64,000 bases of DNA from Nitrospirales bacterium (GTDB taxonomy: Bacteria; Nitrospirota; Nitrospiria; Nitrospirales; UBA8639). Location of the stretch: assembly GCA_029261355.1 (NCBI GenBank), contig JAJDBM010000024.1, positions 62,001 through 126,000 of the forward strand, in the 5' to 3' direction. How positions within the stretch are numbered: position 1 is the first letter of the stretch; every line of letters starts with the position of its first letter. Shown piece after piece: positions 37,105-46,621 of the stretch. Under the pieces are notes generated by a model. It searched no databases and was not told the DNA's origin. It saw only the letters and a program-made list of their open reading frames with translations. A program made the translations under genes and the position numbers.

Positions 37105-38850
37105 CTACGATATGGCAGCAACTTTCATGAGGCCTCCATTTTTCGGCGCAATTCTCATATGACGGAGAACCTGTTCAGATACTTTACGAAACACTGGGGC
37201 AGCCACCACCCCTCCCCAGCCTTCAGTCTTAGGTTCGTCGATGACCACCAAGATCGCCAATCGCGGAGCCTCGGCTGGAACAAATCCAACAAACGACCCA
37301 ATGACTTTTGTAGAGGAATAGGCCTTAGCTTTTTGATCAAACACCTGTGCCGTTCCTGTTTTTCCAGCCACGGCATATTCTGCTAAGCCTGCACGCTTTC
37401 CGGTTCCTTGGGCCACAACCTCTTGCAGCAACCCAGTAAGCACCTGTGCGGTCTCATCAGAAATTGGCCGTCTCTTCGCTTCCACCTCACGCTTAAGCAC
37501 TCGTTCACCTTGCGCATTCCAGACCTCTGACACCACATATGGCTTGAGTAAATATCCACCATTCGCGACGGCGGAAACTGCCGTCAAGAGTTGAATGGGT
37601 GTCACCCCGACTTCCTGGCCCATCGATAGAGACGCCAAAGACCGCGAACTCCATTTTGAGGGATCTCGCAAAATACCGGCTGATTCACCTGGAAGATCAA
37701 TTTCCGTTTTCTCACCAAAACCAAATGCACGAAGATACTTGTAGAGGCGTTTGTCTCCTAGCGAAATCGCGGCCTTGACCATCCCCACATTACTTGAATG
37801 ACGAAGCACCTCAGAAAACGTGATCCATCCCGACTTCCCAATGTCATGTACGGTGGTTCCGGCAATGGACATGCCGCCATCGCCACCATAAATCAACGTA
37901 TCAGGCTCCACAACTCCCTCTTCAAGAGCTGACGCAGCCACGACCACTTTAAAGGTTGAACCAGGTTCATAGACATCGGTAACGGCTCGATTTCTCCAAA
38001 GATCAGGTGACCCTGCAGAAATTTTATTAGGATCAAAGGTTGGTCGAATTGCCCAAGCCAGCATGGCGCCAGTGGCAGGATCCATAACGAGCACAGTCCC
38101 CCCCTTAGCTTGCGTCCTCTGAATCGCCGCATCGAGTTCCTGCTCAGCAATATATTGAATCACCTCATCAATGGTAAGAGTAATTCGATGACCTTCACTG
38201 GCTCGTAGCTTTCGAGAACCAACCGGATTAATCATACGACCGCGAGCATCGCGCTGAAAGACGACCAAACTTTTCCCACCCTGCAGATAGGATTCATACT
38301 GCAACTCAATCCCCTCTAAACCCTGACTATCAATGCCCGCAAATCCCAGGAGATTGGCAAGCAGCGTCGTCTTGGGATAAAAACGACGAGGCTCCATAAG
38401 GATATCAACTCCAGGCAGGGATAACTGCTGGACTGCTTTTGCAGACGATTCATCCAATTTTCGTTTCAGCCAGACGAAGTCCTGTTTTTTCCCAAGCTCC
38501 TTCATTAATTGACTCTTGGGAACGTCTAATGCGCGGCTCAGCTTCTCTGCAACCTTGCCACGGTCTTCGATCGACATCGGATCAGCCGTGACCGATGGCA
38601 CCTCGACATTAAGCGCAAGCGCACTACCATTTCGATCAACGATCACCCCACGGTTAGACTCAACTACAATTGACTTATGATGTTGATTCCAAGCTTGCAG
38701 AGCCCCCTCATTCGCCTGAATCACTTGCAGATAAAACAATCGAGACACAATGACCGCAAACCCCACCAACAGACCAAAACAGAGGATAGCACTACGAAAC
38801 CGACTAGACTGACTCACATCTCCAATATTAGGTTTCATCGTTCTTGCCAT
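37105..38850 (-). CDS. ftsI: Penicillin-binding protein 3 / FtsI transpeptidase
   Basis: A 581-residue class B PBP for septal cross-linking. One N-terminal membrane helix (about 20-43), a pedestal domain, then the transpeptidase with active-site STFK (Ser298 in YEPGSTFK), SSN in RHSSNVGM, and KTGT in VAGKTGTAQV. NRGVIVDRNG near residue 66 is the class B RGxxxDRNG motif. There is no C-terminal PASTA domain. It sits between ftsL and murE. Confidence 0.96.
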   Translation of the reverse strand: MARTMKPNIGDVSQSSRFRSAILCFGLLVGFAVIVSRLFYLQVIQANEGALQAWNQHHKSIVVESNRGVIVDRNGSALALNVEVPSVTADPMSIEDRGKVAEKLSRALDVPKSQLMKELGKKQDFVWLKRKLDESSAKAVQQLSLPGVDILMEPRRFYPKTTLLANLLGFAGIDSQGLEGIELQYESYLQGGKSLVVFQRDARGRMINPVGSRKLRASEGHRITLTIDEVIQYIAEQELDAAIQRTQAKGGTVLVMDPATGAMLAWAIRPTFDPNKISAGSPDLWRNRAVTDVYEPGSTFKVVVAASALEEGVVEPDTLIYGGDGGMSIAGTTVHDIGKSGWITFSEVLRHSSNVGMVKAAISLGDKRLYKYLRAFGFGEKTEIDLPGESAGILRDPSKWSSRSLASLSMGQEVGVTPIQLLTAVSAVANGGYLLKPYVVSEVWNAQGERVLKREVEAKRRPISDETAQVLTGLLQEVVAQGTGKRAGLAEYAVAGKTGTAQVFDQKAKAYSSTKVIGSFVGFVPAEAPRLAILVVIDEPKTEGWGGVVAAPVFRKVSEQVLRHMRIAPKNGGLMKVAAIS

Positions 38851-38987
38851 TCCTATAGATGTCCATATTCCAAGTTATGAAACACTGAGGGGTTTGACTA
38901 CCGGCAACCGATCTCGACATGACTGAAAGATCACGTCAACAAATCAATGAATGCATTCGAGAATACGTACTCATTGAAGCCAAGACC

Positions 38988-39341
38988 TCAATATGTTGAG
39001 CGATGAGGCGTAACATTGAGACGTTGGGCCAACTGCACAGCATTCTTCAGTCTCTTTTCATTACTCGCCATAGCTGTATCCGAAGCCACCATGACAATTT
39101 GACCTGGCTGAGGCATCTCTAAATTCAGTTGCCGTTTGGCGGCTTGTGCAATCTTCTGTGGAGCCGTCAGTTGCGAAAGTTGCAGATGCAAAACTTCCTG
39201 TCGATGTTCAAGCTCGACCCTTTGGTCGTTTAATCTCTCAATATCAGAACTCACTCTCAACAGATCTATCCGCATCCACACATATAACGAACCAATGATC
39301 CCGAAAAACAGAACCATCATGGTAAAGCCGCTGCGTCTCAT
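38988..39341 (-). CDS. ftsL: Cell division protein FtsL
   Basis: A 117-residue bitopic protein: short cytoplasmic start, one transmembrane helix (about 6-26, FTMMVLFFGIIGSLYVWMRI), then a leucine-zipper-like coiled coil (about 30-75) and a short tail. Sequence alone is weak for this family, but the place between rsmH and ftsI and the topology are diagnostic. Its ATG overlaps the rsmH stop (ATGA). Confidence 0.85.
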   Translation of the reverse strand: MRRSGFTMMVLFFGIIGSLYVWMRIDLLRVSSDIERLNDQRVELEHRQEVLHLQLSQLTAPQKIAQAAKRQLNLEMPQPGQIVMVASDTAMASNEKRLKNAVQLAQRLNVTPHRSTY

Positions 39342-40267
39342 ATCTCATCCCTCCCAGGAAGCCGTTCAACAATACGTAATTTGGCACTCCTCGAACGTGG
39401 ATTACCCCGCTGTTCATCCAATGTTGGAATCACCGGCTTCTTGACCAAGCGTGACACGATTAGATCGGGCTTAGCCGACAATGTACGAAACGTCTGCTTT
39501 ACAATGCGATCTTCAAGAGAATGAAAGGCAATGACACAAAGTCGACCGCCAACCTTCAAGAGAGACACAGCATCTTGTAACGTCTCAGCTAAACCCTCCA
39601 ATTCACGATTCACCGCAATACGAAGGGCCTGAAAGGTTCTCGTTGAGCAATGGATGCGGCCATGGCGATAGGGAGCCGGCACGGCCTGTCGAATAATATC
39701 CGAGAGATGGCTCGTGGTTAGTATGGGCTCCCGCCGTACGTTCACAATTGCACGAGCGATTCGTCTCGAATAACGCTCTTCTCCATATTCAAAAATGACA
39801 TTCGCTAAGTCCTTCTCTGGGATACGTTCAAGAAATTCAGCGGCTGTTTGCCCTGATGATTGATCCATACGCATATCCAAGGGACCGTCCTTCATAAAAC
39901 TAAACCCGCGCTCGGCCTGCATAAGCTGAGGTGTGGACACACCAAGATCAAACACCACACCATCGACTTGCGAGAATCCAGCCTCGGTCGCCAGCTCTTT
40001 CAGCGCACGATAATTAGCATGTCGAAGCTGCACTCGATCACAAGAATCCTTCAGCACTTGCTCGCCCCTATCAATGGCCTGAAGATCTTGATCGATCCCC
40101 AAAAGTTGTCCATCAGGGGCGCTCCGGAGCAAAATTTGTTGAGCCATACCACTCATCCCCAACGTACAATCAATATATTTCTTGCCATGACTTGGATTGA
40201 GCCATTCCAGCACCTCATTAAGGAGTACCGGGACATGTTCATTCTCAAGACCTTTCTCTTCTGTCAC
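39338..40267 (-). CDS. rsmH: 16S rRNA (cytosine1402-N4)-methyltransferase
   Basis: RsmH (MraW) methylates C1402 of 16S rRNA with SAM. N-terminal EHVPVLLNEVLEWL, YIDCTLGMSGMAQQIL, GIDQDLQAI, VFDLGVSTPQLMQAERGFSFMKDGPLDMRMD and AFHSLEDRIVKQTFR are diagnostic. I chose GTG 40267 (AGGAAG eight bases before) because it matches family length; the open frame starts at ATG 40327, which would place the start only about 17 bases from the predicted transcription start. It is first in the dcw cluster. Confidence 0.95.
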   Translation of the reverse strand: MTEEKGLENEHVPVLLNEVLEWLNPSHGKKYIDCTLGMSGMAQQILLRSAPDGQLLGIDQDLQAIDRGEQVLKDSCDRVQLRHANYRALKELATEAGFSQVDGVVFDLGVSTPQLMQAERGFSFMKDGPLDMRMDQSSGQTAAEFLERIPEKDLANVIFEYGEERYSRRIARAIVNVRREPILTTSHLSDIIRQAVPAPYRHGRIHCSTRTFQALRIAVNRELEGLAETLQDAVSLLKVGGRLCVIAFHSLEDRIVKQTFRTLSAKPDLIVSRLVKKPVIPTLDEQRGNPRSRSAKLRIVERLPGRDEI

Positions 40268-40299
40268 ATGCCAACTTCCTGTACCGTACGCGTCATATT

Positions 40300-40335
40300 C
40301 CCACTCTCTGTATTTTCTATCCCACATTCACCCAC
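40300..40335 (-). promoter_or_regulatory. MraZ-box-like GTGGG direct repeats
   Basis: On the minus strand GTGGG occurs at 40331-40335, 40321-40325 (period exactly 10) and 40300-40304 (21 further on). MraZ of other bacteria binds GTGGG repeats with 10-bp period in front of the dcw cluster. Here they sit just downstream of a consensus -10, where a bound protein would block initiation. No mraZ gene is adjacent. Confidence 0.6.
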
Positions 40336-40350
40336 CAGACTACACATTCC

Positions 40351-40378
40351 ATTATAAAGTGCTAGCCGGAGATGTCAA
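40351..40378 (-). promoter_or_regulatory. Consensus sigma70 promoter of the dcw cluster
   Basis: Perfect TTGACA (40373-40378) and perfect TATAAT (40351-40356) with a 16-base spacer on the minus strand, pointing into rsmH. Start of transcription should be about 40343-40345. It is the strongest promoter match I see in the window. Confidence 0.8.
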
Positions 40379-41482
40379 GAACGACATATTGTATGTCAAT
40401 AAATTTTATCCACATGACAAGCTATTGAGTTTCCAGCGGAATAGTGGCAAAAACAACACACACCTACATACAGAAATTTAAGTATTTAAACCCAGGAATT
40501 AAGGCTTACTTTATGTGAATTTAAATAAGGAACTTAACGAAATTCAGGATGGAGTACATACCACTGATTTCTAGAGAAGTCAGGAGCAAATCAAAGTCGC
40601 ATCAGAGATACTTAGATAGATCGACAACAGTGATGAAATCTGAATCACTCGGGAATTTAAGGTGGAGAATGAGGACTAGGGTTGCGTCAAAAATAGGAGA
40701 TGAAGATGAACAATATTCCGCCAACCACACCGCCTAGGCAGTCAGTACAAAAAACTCTGTGAACAGTAGTCCTCTCGCTGCACTCATCTACCCCTTCTTG
40801 ACCAGGGCCATTACTTCAATGCCCGCTACAGTTTGTAGGACCGCATGAAAGCCCTTCAATACCAACAAGGGGCGCGCCCATCCCTTGATCTGACGATAGT
40901 ATTGCTCAACGATGTTGCTGAGGTATTTGCATTGGCGAACCCTGATAAGCGCTTCCCCTCGTGATTCACCAGCTTAAGACCCACGGCATTCGCACTACTC
41001 CAAGTCAAATTGGACAAATCTGATCCTATTGGATGTATTTTCTCGTCTCGGGAATGAACCCAATATTGTCATGAGCCCCCCCCCCCTGACTTACAAGAAC
41101 CATTACGGTGGAAAAGCTAATTGAGTGAAGCCTACCGAGGGCGATCCTGAGCAGTGCGCGATTGGTGAAAGAACACCTGAGGAAGCAAAGCTGATAGGAG
41201 CAGAACTGATCCAGGCGAATCCAACAAGGCGCTCATCACGCAATCGCAACTCTTGATGTTACCTGTGCAAGCCCACAGTACCAGGGAGCAAGCCCCCAAA
41301 TGGACTGACCTGACGTATAGTTAGCCCCACTTTCTCTTCGCCAAATCCATGAGGAATCAATGACAGTAATTAAGAACCATCAGCTTTCGCAACGAAACAA
41401 GACCGTGACTCACAATGATATAATACTCCCTCAAACGCTTACATTTTTTCATGTGGAATACAAAAGGAAACACATACTGACA
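40379..41482. other. Gene-poor decayed region upstream of the dcw cluster
   Basis: About 1.1 kb without an intact gene. It contains the IS6-type transposase remnant at 40788-40973, an 11-C run at 41076-41086, and a short plus-strand frame around 41126-41254 (EQCAIGERTPEEAKLIGAEL) that reads like protein but is too short to name. mraZ, expected here in many genomes, is absent. Confidence 0.7.
40788..40973 (-). pseudogene. Remnant of an IS6-family transposase (C-terminus)
   Basis: An open frame of 61 codons with no start, bounded upstream by TAA, translates to a C-terminal piece including RVRQCKYLSNIVEQYYRQIK, then WARPLLVLKGFHAVLQTVAG and IEVMALVKKG. The spacing of NIVEQ (catalytic Glu), RPLLVLKGF and the AGIE(L/V)M ending is the IS6/IS26 pattern. 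No matching N-terminus or terminal repeats were found nearby, so it is a dead fragment. Confidence 0.65.
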
Positions 41483-42196
41483 ATGGCTTCTCCACCTCCG
41501 ACTAACATACATCAGCTCTCTCCAGATACCACTCAGCAAATCAAGCACGTCTATCAAGCGCTCGACTATGAAGCGCTTGGGCCAATTTATTGTGACGATG
41601 GAGGGGATGAATTTTGGAAAGATCGTCGAGGACCATGTCAGGAATTGGGCATAGCCATCGCCAAAGCTCTCCGAGGCCGACTCCCACAACAGGGGAGGAG
41701 TCTCTATGTCGGTGCAGGCGTCCCAGAAATTCCTGCCTTACTGATGGAACGCATGGAATTAGATCGCACCGTCTGTCCCTATAACCTACGACAGACGGAA
41801 GTGGATGTCTTAACCCAGGCAGGAGGAAAAAACGGCACACCCTTTTATTGTCAGTCAGCAGAATGTGCAACAGGAACTTTTGATCATCTATGGATAGTCA
41901 GCGTTCTGAATGACCCGGAAGAATTCCCCAATCTATCCGTGCTTTTTTCCTATGGCCGTGCCGACCCTTTCGCTTTTGACACTTCAGCATTTACAACCGA
42001 ACGCGAGGCTGGAGTTCGATTATTCGCCAGTTGCATGGCCAAACTGAGTAGGCCCGGATTGCTTACCACTTCGGTAGAAGAAATTCCTTGGGTAGAACAT
42101 TGGTGTACAGTCCATCACCACACCTATCACATTGAAGAACCGACCTACCCAACAGCTCTCGTAGGAGATCCAATATGCTTCATTCGGATTGAATAA
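41483..42196 (+). CDS. Protein of unknown function with a Rossmann-like segment
   Basis: A 237-residue protein that I do not recognise. It starts MASPPPTNIHQLS at ATG 41483 (the frame is open from 41360, but the added 41 residues look untranslated; AAAGGAAA lies 14 bases upstream). The segment RSLYVGAGVPEIPALLMERM resembles the SAM-binding turn of class I methyltransferases, followed by an acidic position and a CPYNLRQTEVD block, but no catalytic motif is certain. It is soluble, with five or more cysteines. It is isolated between decayed DNA and asnS. Confidence 0.7.
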   Translation: MASPPPTNIHQLSPDTTQQIKHVYQALDYEALGPIYCDDGGDEFWKDRRGPCQELGIAIAKALRGRLPQQGRSLYVGAGVPEIPALLMERMELDRTVCPYNLRQTEVDVLTQAGGKNGTPFYCQSAECATGTFDHLWIVSVLNDPEEFPNLSVLFSYGRADPFAFDTSAFTTEREAGVRLFASCMAKLSRPGLLTTSVEEIPWVEHWCTVHHHTYHIEEPTYPTALVGDPICFIRIE

Positions 42197-42575
42197 GACA
42201 TGCCCTACACGTGCTTCTTGCTTTTATCGCGAATCAAAATACGTTGCAGTTGAACCCTTGTACACGATAGTTCCTATAACGGTAAGCCGCTTAGCCTGTA
42301 TCATACGATGGCATCTCACGCCTTTTGATGTTTCGAGTACAGGCATCCAAGCCAGTGACCACGCGGCACCAAGCACTTCAAGATACGAAAGTGAATTGAA
42401 TCGGCTACAACACAGAGCCGTGTATAGGTACGACAGGTAAACGACCCGATACCAGTAGGGGGGGGGATTTGACTGAAATGGTTGAGAATGACCTCTCTCA
42501 GACGTTCTACTAGGCCTATATCACATGGAGTTCTTACGCCACGGCGCTTGGCATAGGCCTGAGACTCTGATTGGA
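42197..42575. other. Intergenic region between the unknown gene and asnS
   Basis: No supported gene. It holds a nine-G run at 42458-42466. A minus-strand frame at 42316-42648 runs into asnS and has no recognisable domain, so I treat it as chance. No terminator stands out for the convergent genes on either side. Confidence 0.6.
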
Positions 42576-43877
42576 TTAGGGATAAAGGGTATAGAGCATT
42601 CGCGGAAAGGCAATTGTTTCGCGCACATGCTCTAACCCACAGACCCATGCAACGACGCGTTCGATCCCCATCCCGAATCCTGCATGCGGAACGGAGCCGT
42701 ACTTACGAAGATCCAAATACCAGCGGAAGGCTTCTTCTGGCAATTCATGCTCTTTAATTCTTGCAAGTAATTTATCGTAATCGTGAATACGTTGCCCCCC
42801 TCCGATAATTTCTCCATACCCTTCGGGCGCCAAGACATCCATACAAAGAGCGAGGTTTGGTGTTTCAGGGTCTGGCTCCATGTAAAAAGCTTTGATTGAC
42901 GCAGGATAGCGATGCACGATGACAGGTTTATCAAACGATGATGCAAGCACGGTCTCGTCATCCCCACCAAAGTCATCACCAAACTGAATGGAGACCCCTT
43001 TTTCTTGGAGCAACTTAATGGCCTCCCCATAGGTCACTCGTGGTAAAGGCGGAACGACCGCTTCGAGCCTGGAAATATCTCGCTCCAACGTTTTCAATTC
43101 TTCCTGTCGCCGCTCTAAGACACGCTCCATCACCATCTTCAACAGACCTTCGGCAAGATCCATGGCATCAGCTAATTCGGCAAATGCCATCTCAGGCTCG
43201 ACCATCCAAAACTCCATCAGGTGTCGACGCGTTTTTGATTTTTCAGCTCGAAACGTTGGGCCAAAACAGTAGACATTGCCAAATGCAGCAGCAGAAGCTT
43301 CACTGTAGAGTTGACCGCTCTGTGCAAGATAGGCTGTTTGATCGAAGTATTGCGTGTGAAATAAGTTCGTCGTACCTTCGCAGGCATTAGGTGTAAAAAT
43401 TGGGGTATCGATTAAGGTAAAATCTCGATCGTCAAAGAAATCTCGACAGGCCCGAATAATCTCATGTCGAATCCGGAGTATCGCATGTTGACGTCGCGAA
43501 CGAAGCCAAAGATGACGGTGCTCCATTAAGAATCCAGTGCTATGCTCTTTGGGTTGAATCGGAAAAGGCTCGGCAATCTGCACAATCTCAATACCGGTCA
43601 CGTCAACTTCATACCCTCCCGAGGCTCGAGGTTCAGCTCTCGGGACTCCAGTGATGATAATGGATGACTCTTGCGTCAATTTTGCAGATCGCTCAAAATG
43701 CTCTGCTTCTATCGTGGCTTTATTCACCACCCCTTGCAGTTCGCCTGTGCCATCACGGATTACCACAAAGTGAATCTTTCCACTCGACCGCTTTCGTCGC
43801 ACCCATCCCTTCAACATGACCTCTTGGCCAACATAGCCTGCAATGCTTTCAATTGTCGGATTCGGATATGTTTTCAC
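42576..43877 (-). CDS. asnS: Asparaginyl-tRNA synthetase
   Basis: A 433-residue class IIb synthetase. N-terminal OB fold ([29 protein letters not shown]) binds the anticodon; motif 2 is [21 protein letters not shown], and motif 3 is [29 protein letters not shown] and the C-terminal [17 protein letters not shown]...PRMLYTLYP are typical of AsnRS rather than AspRS. Start GTG 43877 with AGGAGG eight bases upstream. Confidence 0.95.
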   Translation of the reverse strand: MKTYPNPTIESIAGYVGQEVMLKGWVRRKRSSGKIHFVVIRDGTGELQGVVNKATIEAEHFERSAKLTQESSIIITGVPRAEPRASGGYEVDVTGIEIVQIAEPFPIQPKEHSTGFLMEHRHLWLRSRRQHAILRIRHEIIRACRDFFDDRDFTLIDTPIFTPNACEGTTNLFHTQYFDQTAYLAQSGQLYSEASAAAFGNVYCFGPTFRAEKSKTRRHLMEFWMVEPEMAFAELADAMDLAEGLLKMVMERVLERRQEELKTLERDISRLEAVVPPLPRVTYGEAIKLLQEKGVSIQFGDDFGGDDETVLASSFDKPVIVHRYPASIKAFYMEPDPETPNLALCMDVLAPEGYGEIIGGGQRIHDYDKLLARIKEHELPEEAFRWYLDLRKYGSVPHAGFGMGIERVVAWVCGLEHVRETIAFPRMLYTLYP

Positions 43878-44032
43878 CCTCAGCCTCCTGCCTTCGTGAT
43901 CTAAGATCGTATGCTCTCAGCACAAATTGCATGTACGTAATTGTGCGTCATTCGACGATTGGACACTTTTCGTTGACACCGCTGAAACACTGGGGATATC
44001 ATGATTCTCTATTGTAAAGGAGGAGATACATC

Positions 44033-44353
44033 ATGAGCTATACAATTACTGTCCGCGAATTAAAAGATCGGTTGGACAAGGGAGATAAACTATTTATCTT
44101 AGACGTCCGCGAACCCCATGAGTACTCAATGGCAAAAATTGAAGGCTCAGTCTTAATTCCACTAGGCACATTGCCTACCTCTCTCGATAAGCTGAACCCG
44201 GAAGATGAAATTATCTCTCTGTGCCACAAAGGTATGCGGAGTGCCGACGCAATGGGCTTCCTGCTCCAACAGGGCTTTTCTAATGTAAAAAATCTCGTGG
44301 GTGGCATTGATGCCTGGTCGTGTGAGATTGACGGGTCTGTCCCGCGATACTAA
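44033..44353 (+). CDS. Single-domain rhodanese-like protein
   Basis: A 106-residue cytoplasmic rhodanese. FILDVREPHEYSMAKIEGSVLIPLG and the active-site loop LCHKGMRSADAM place the catalytic cysteine in CHKGMRS, the CxxGxR loop that carries persulfide. Strong AAAGGAGGAG before ATG. It belongs to the ThiF/GlpE/PspE-like single domain group; the donor is unknown. Divergent from asnS. Confidence 0.9.
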   Translation: MSYTITVRELKDRLDKGDKLFILDVREPHEYSMAKIEGSVLIPLGTLPTSLDKLNPEDEIISLCHKGMRSADAMGFLLQQGFSNVKNLVGGIDAWSCEIDGSVPRY

Positions 44354-44375
44354 GTGCAGACATCCCGTGATGCGT

Positions 44376-44420
44376 CGTTCAACAACTTGCTGCTGAGATT
44401 TTCATCTCACTCTTTGAACG
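44376..44420. terminator. Candidate bidirectional terminator
   Basis: Between convergent rhodanese and epimerase genes, CGTTCAA (44376-44382) and TTGAACG (44414-44420) form an outer stem enclosing a TGAGA/TCTCA stem around TTTTCA. There is no long T-run right after the stem on either side, so termination is inferred from position. Confidence 0.4.
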
Positions 44421-44432
44421 GCGCGTCAGACT

Positions 44433-45353
44433 TCACGCTTTAAAAAAATCAACAGTTTGCGACAGGCCATCCTTAAGGGAAACATGCGGCTCCCAGCCAA
44501 ACGTCTCACGGATTTTCCGTATATCTAGGACACTCCGTACCTGTTCACCTTTTTTCGCTGGCCCATAGAGATCCTTACAATCGGCTTTCGTAAACTCCTT
44601 GAGCAAGGTATAGCATTCATTGACTGTTGTCTCTTCTCCTGTTCCAACATTGTAAATGCCTTGAACGTCCGGCTGTAATGTGGCCATGACGGACTCGACC
44701 ACATCATCCACGAAAACAAAGTCTCTCGTTTGCTTCCCTGTCCCATTGATAATCGGTTGCTCTCCCTTCAACATTTTCCTAGTAAATATCGCAATGACTC
44801 CCGCTTCGCCCTCTGGTTCTTGCCGAGGGCCATAGACATTTCCAAATCGAAGCGCGACATACTTAATACCCGTCTCATGCGAATAGTAGGCTAAGTATTT
44901 CTCCCCGGCTAGCTTACTGATGCCATAGGGGGACAGTGGGTCCGTTCGATGAGTTTCTGGAGCCGGGAATACATCTTGTTCTCCATAGGCTGCCCCCCCA
45001 GATGAGGCAAACGTGACCTTTCGTATACCATGCTGCGTCGCATGCTCTAACAAATTGATGGTTCCCAGAATATTTACAGATGCATCAAACGTGGGATCTT
45101 CTGTCGATAAACGAACATTCATCTGCGCAGCTAAATGGATAATTACCGTCGGACGTTGCGCTTTTAGTGCACGACCAACTCCTCGACTTTGGATATCCAC
45201 TTTATAGAGTTTGGCTTTTTTATTGACATTTTTCTTCTTACCGGTTGACAAGTTATCAATAACTGATACCTGGTAACCTTCCTGAATCAACCGATCAACC
45301 ACATGAGATCCAATAAAACCCGCTCCCCCGGTCACCATCACATTCATGGACAT
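44433..45353 (-). CDS. NAD-dependent sugar-nucleotide epimerase/dehydratase (GalE-like)
   Basis: A 306-residue extended SDR enzyme. NAD motif TGGAGFIGSHVVDRL at the N-terminus, then SSGGAAYGE and SPYGISKLAGEKYL giving the Ser...Tyr-x3-Lys active site, and YGPRQEPEGEAGVIAIF. It fits UDP-glucose/UDP-GlcNAc 4-epimerases for cell-surface sugars; the substrate is open. I use ATG 45353, with GGGGGA upstream; the frame is open to 45371. Confidence 0.9.
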   Translation of the reverse strand: MSMNVMVTGGAGFIGSHVVDRLIQEGYQVSVIDNLSTGKKKNVNKKAKLYKVDIQSRGVGRALKAQRPTVIIHLAAQMNVRLSTEDPTFDASVNILGTINLLEHATQHGIRKVTFASSGGAAYGEQDVFPAPETHRTDPLSPYGISKLAGEKYLAYYSHETGIKYVALRFGNVYGPRQEPEGEAGVIAIFTRKMLKGEQPIINGTGKQTRDFVFVDDVVESVMATLQPDVQGIYNVGTGEETTVNECYTLLKEFTKADCKDLYGPAKKGEQVRSVLDIRKIRETFGWEPHVSLKDGLSQTVDFFKA

Positions 45354-45427
45354 GTCATTCCCCCACAACAATCATTCACGTCAACATTAACTCCAGTGCG
45401 ACTGCACATCATTTCTCATCACTTTGC

Positions 45428-46201
45428 CTACGCGTCGTTCATATTCGCTCCTGCTTTCAGGGCAATGAGGATTTCCTTATTCCCTTTCCGTCCTAAGACG
45501 GGAGAATCCATCACTCCAATAGTGGAAAACCCAAGTGTTTCAGTGTAGGCAAGCAAATCATCTCTAACCTCCATTCGCTTATTCTCATCACGAACAATTC
45601 CCCCTCGACCGACCTGCCCTTTTCCCACTTCAAATTGTGGTTTCAGCAACATGAGAACAGAAGCCGCGCTTCCAAGAAACTTGATGGCACAAGGAAGCAC
45701 AATGCGCAAGGAAATAAAGGACACATCAATCACAACCAGATCAATGGGGTCGGGAATCTCTTCTACCGCCAAATACCGTATATTGCAGCGTTCATGAACG
45801 ATAACTCGTGGGTCTTCACGAATTTTCCAATCTAATTGACCATACCCCACATCAACCGCATACACACGGCTTGCCCCATGCTGCAATAAACAGTCGGTGA
45901 ATCCTCCAGTCGAGGACCCAATATCCATGGCAGTCAGTTCCTGACAATCAATTCCAAATGCATCAATCCCTGACGCAAGCTTATCGCCGGCTCGACTGAC
46001 ATATGAGGTAGCAGGCAGGTCAAGAGAAACTTTCGCAGACTCTCCAATCAATTTGGCTCGTTTATCAATCAGCATCCCATCAACTTTGACTAATCCTGCC
46101 AATATATATCGATGGGCTTGCTCACGATTTACCGCCAAACCACGAGAAACAAGGGCATGGTCCAATCGCTGCTTCGGGTCAGCTTGGCTTTTTAAACTCA
46201 C
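45428..46201 (-). CDS. tlyA: TlyA family rRNA (cytidine-2'-O)-methyltransferase
   Basis: S4 domain at the N-terminus (RLDHALVSRGLAVNREQAHRYI) and an FtsJ-type methyltransferase with SAM motif AMDIGSSTGGFTDCLLQ and VDVGYGQLDWKIREDPRV. TlyA modifies 16S and 23S rRNA and gives capreomycin sensitivity in mycobacteria. I start at GTG 46201, which gives 257 residues and starts just before the S4 domain; the frame is open to 46336, overlapping xseB. Confidence 0.88.
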   Translation of the reverse strand: MSLKSQADPKQRLDHALVSRGLAVNREQAHRYILAGLVKVDGMLIDKRAKLIGESAKVSLDLPATSYVSRAGDKLASGIDAFGIDCQELTAMDIGSSTGGFTDCLLQHGASRVYAVDVGYGQLDWKIREDPRVIVHERCNIRYLAVEEIPDPIDLVVIDVSFISLRIVLPCAIKFLGSAASVLMLLKPQFEVGKGQVGRGGIVRDENKRMEVRDDLLAYTETLGFSTIGVMDSPVLGRKGNKEILIALKAGANMNDA

Positions 46202-46271
46202 AATTAGGTTACTCGACAGAATAGGGAACAGAAACGGATCAGAGGCAGGAATACGCACAAGTCTATCAGGA

Positions 46272-46523
46272 TTATCCGTCCATGGAATCTGAACGATCGA
46301 CTCCTTCTGAAAAGGCTTGGATTCGTGTTTTCCCATCTTTATCTTGCACTAAAATTTCAACTTTTCGTTCGGCATCATCAAGGACCTTGAGACAGGTCTT
46401 TGATAATTTGATGCCTTCCTCAAATATCTTCAATGACTCGTCTAATGGTAATTCGCCACGTTCTAGCTCTGTCACAATTGTTTCGAGTCTTGCCAAGGCT
46501 TGTTCAAATTTTGGAGCCGCCAT
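46272..46523 (-). CDS. xseB: Exodeoxyribonuclease VII small subunit
   Basis: An 83-residue helical subunit. KFEQALARLETIVTELERGELPLDESLKIFEEGIKLSKTC is the family block. It binds XseA, encoded upstream at 46622-47974, and forms the ssDNA nuclease complex. A 98-base gap separates the two. Confidence 0.93.
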   Translation of the reverse strand: MAAPKFEQALARLETIVTELERGELPLDESLKIFEEGIKLSKTCLKVLDDAERKVEILVQDKDGKTRIQAFSEGVDRSDSMDG

Positions 46524-46621
46524 GTCGTCTTAACCTTTTTCATTCTAAACTGGATACTATGAGCTTTTGACCATCATTCCGCATTATACCTAGCCCCTAG
46601 AGATGGTCAAGGCAAGAATAC

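Noticed and set aside
41126-41254. Short plus-strand frame with EQCAIGERTPEEAKLIGAEL
   Set aside because: Only about 43 codons, GTG start without a ribosome site; it may be a remnant of a DNA-binding protein but cannot be named.
42316-42648. 110-codon minus-strand frame overlapping the end of asnS
   Set aside because: Overlaps a certain gene on the same strand, no domain, no ribosome site.
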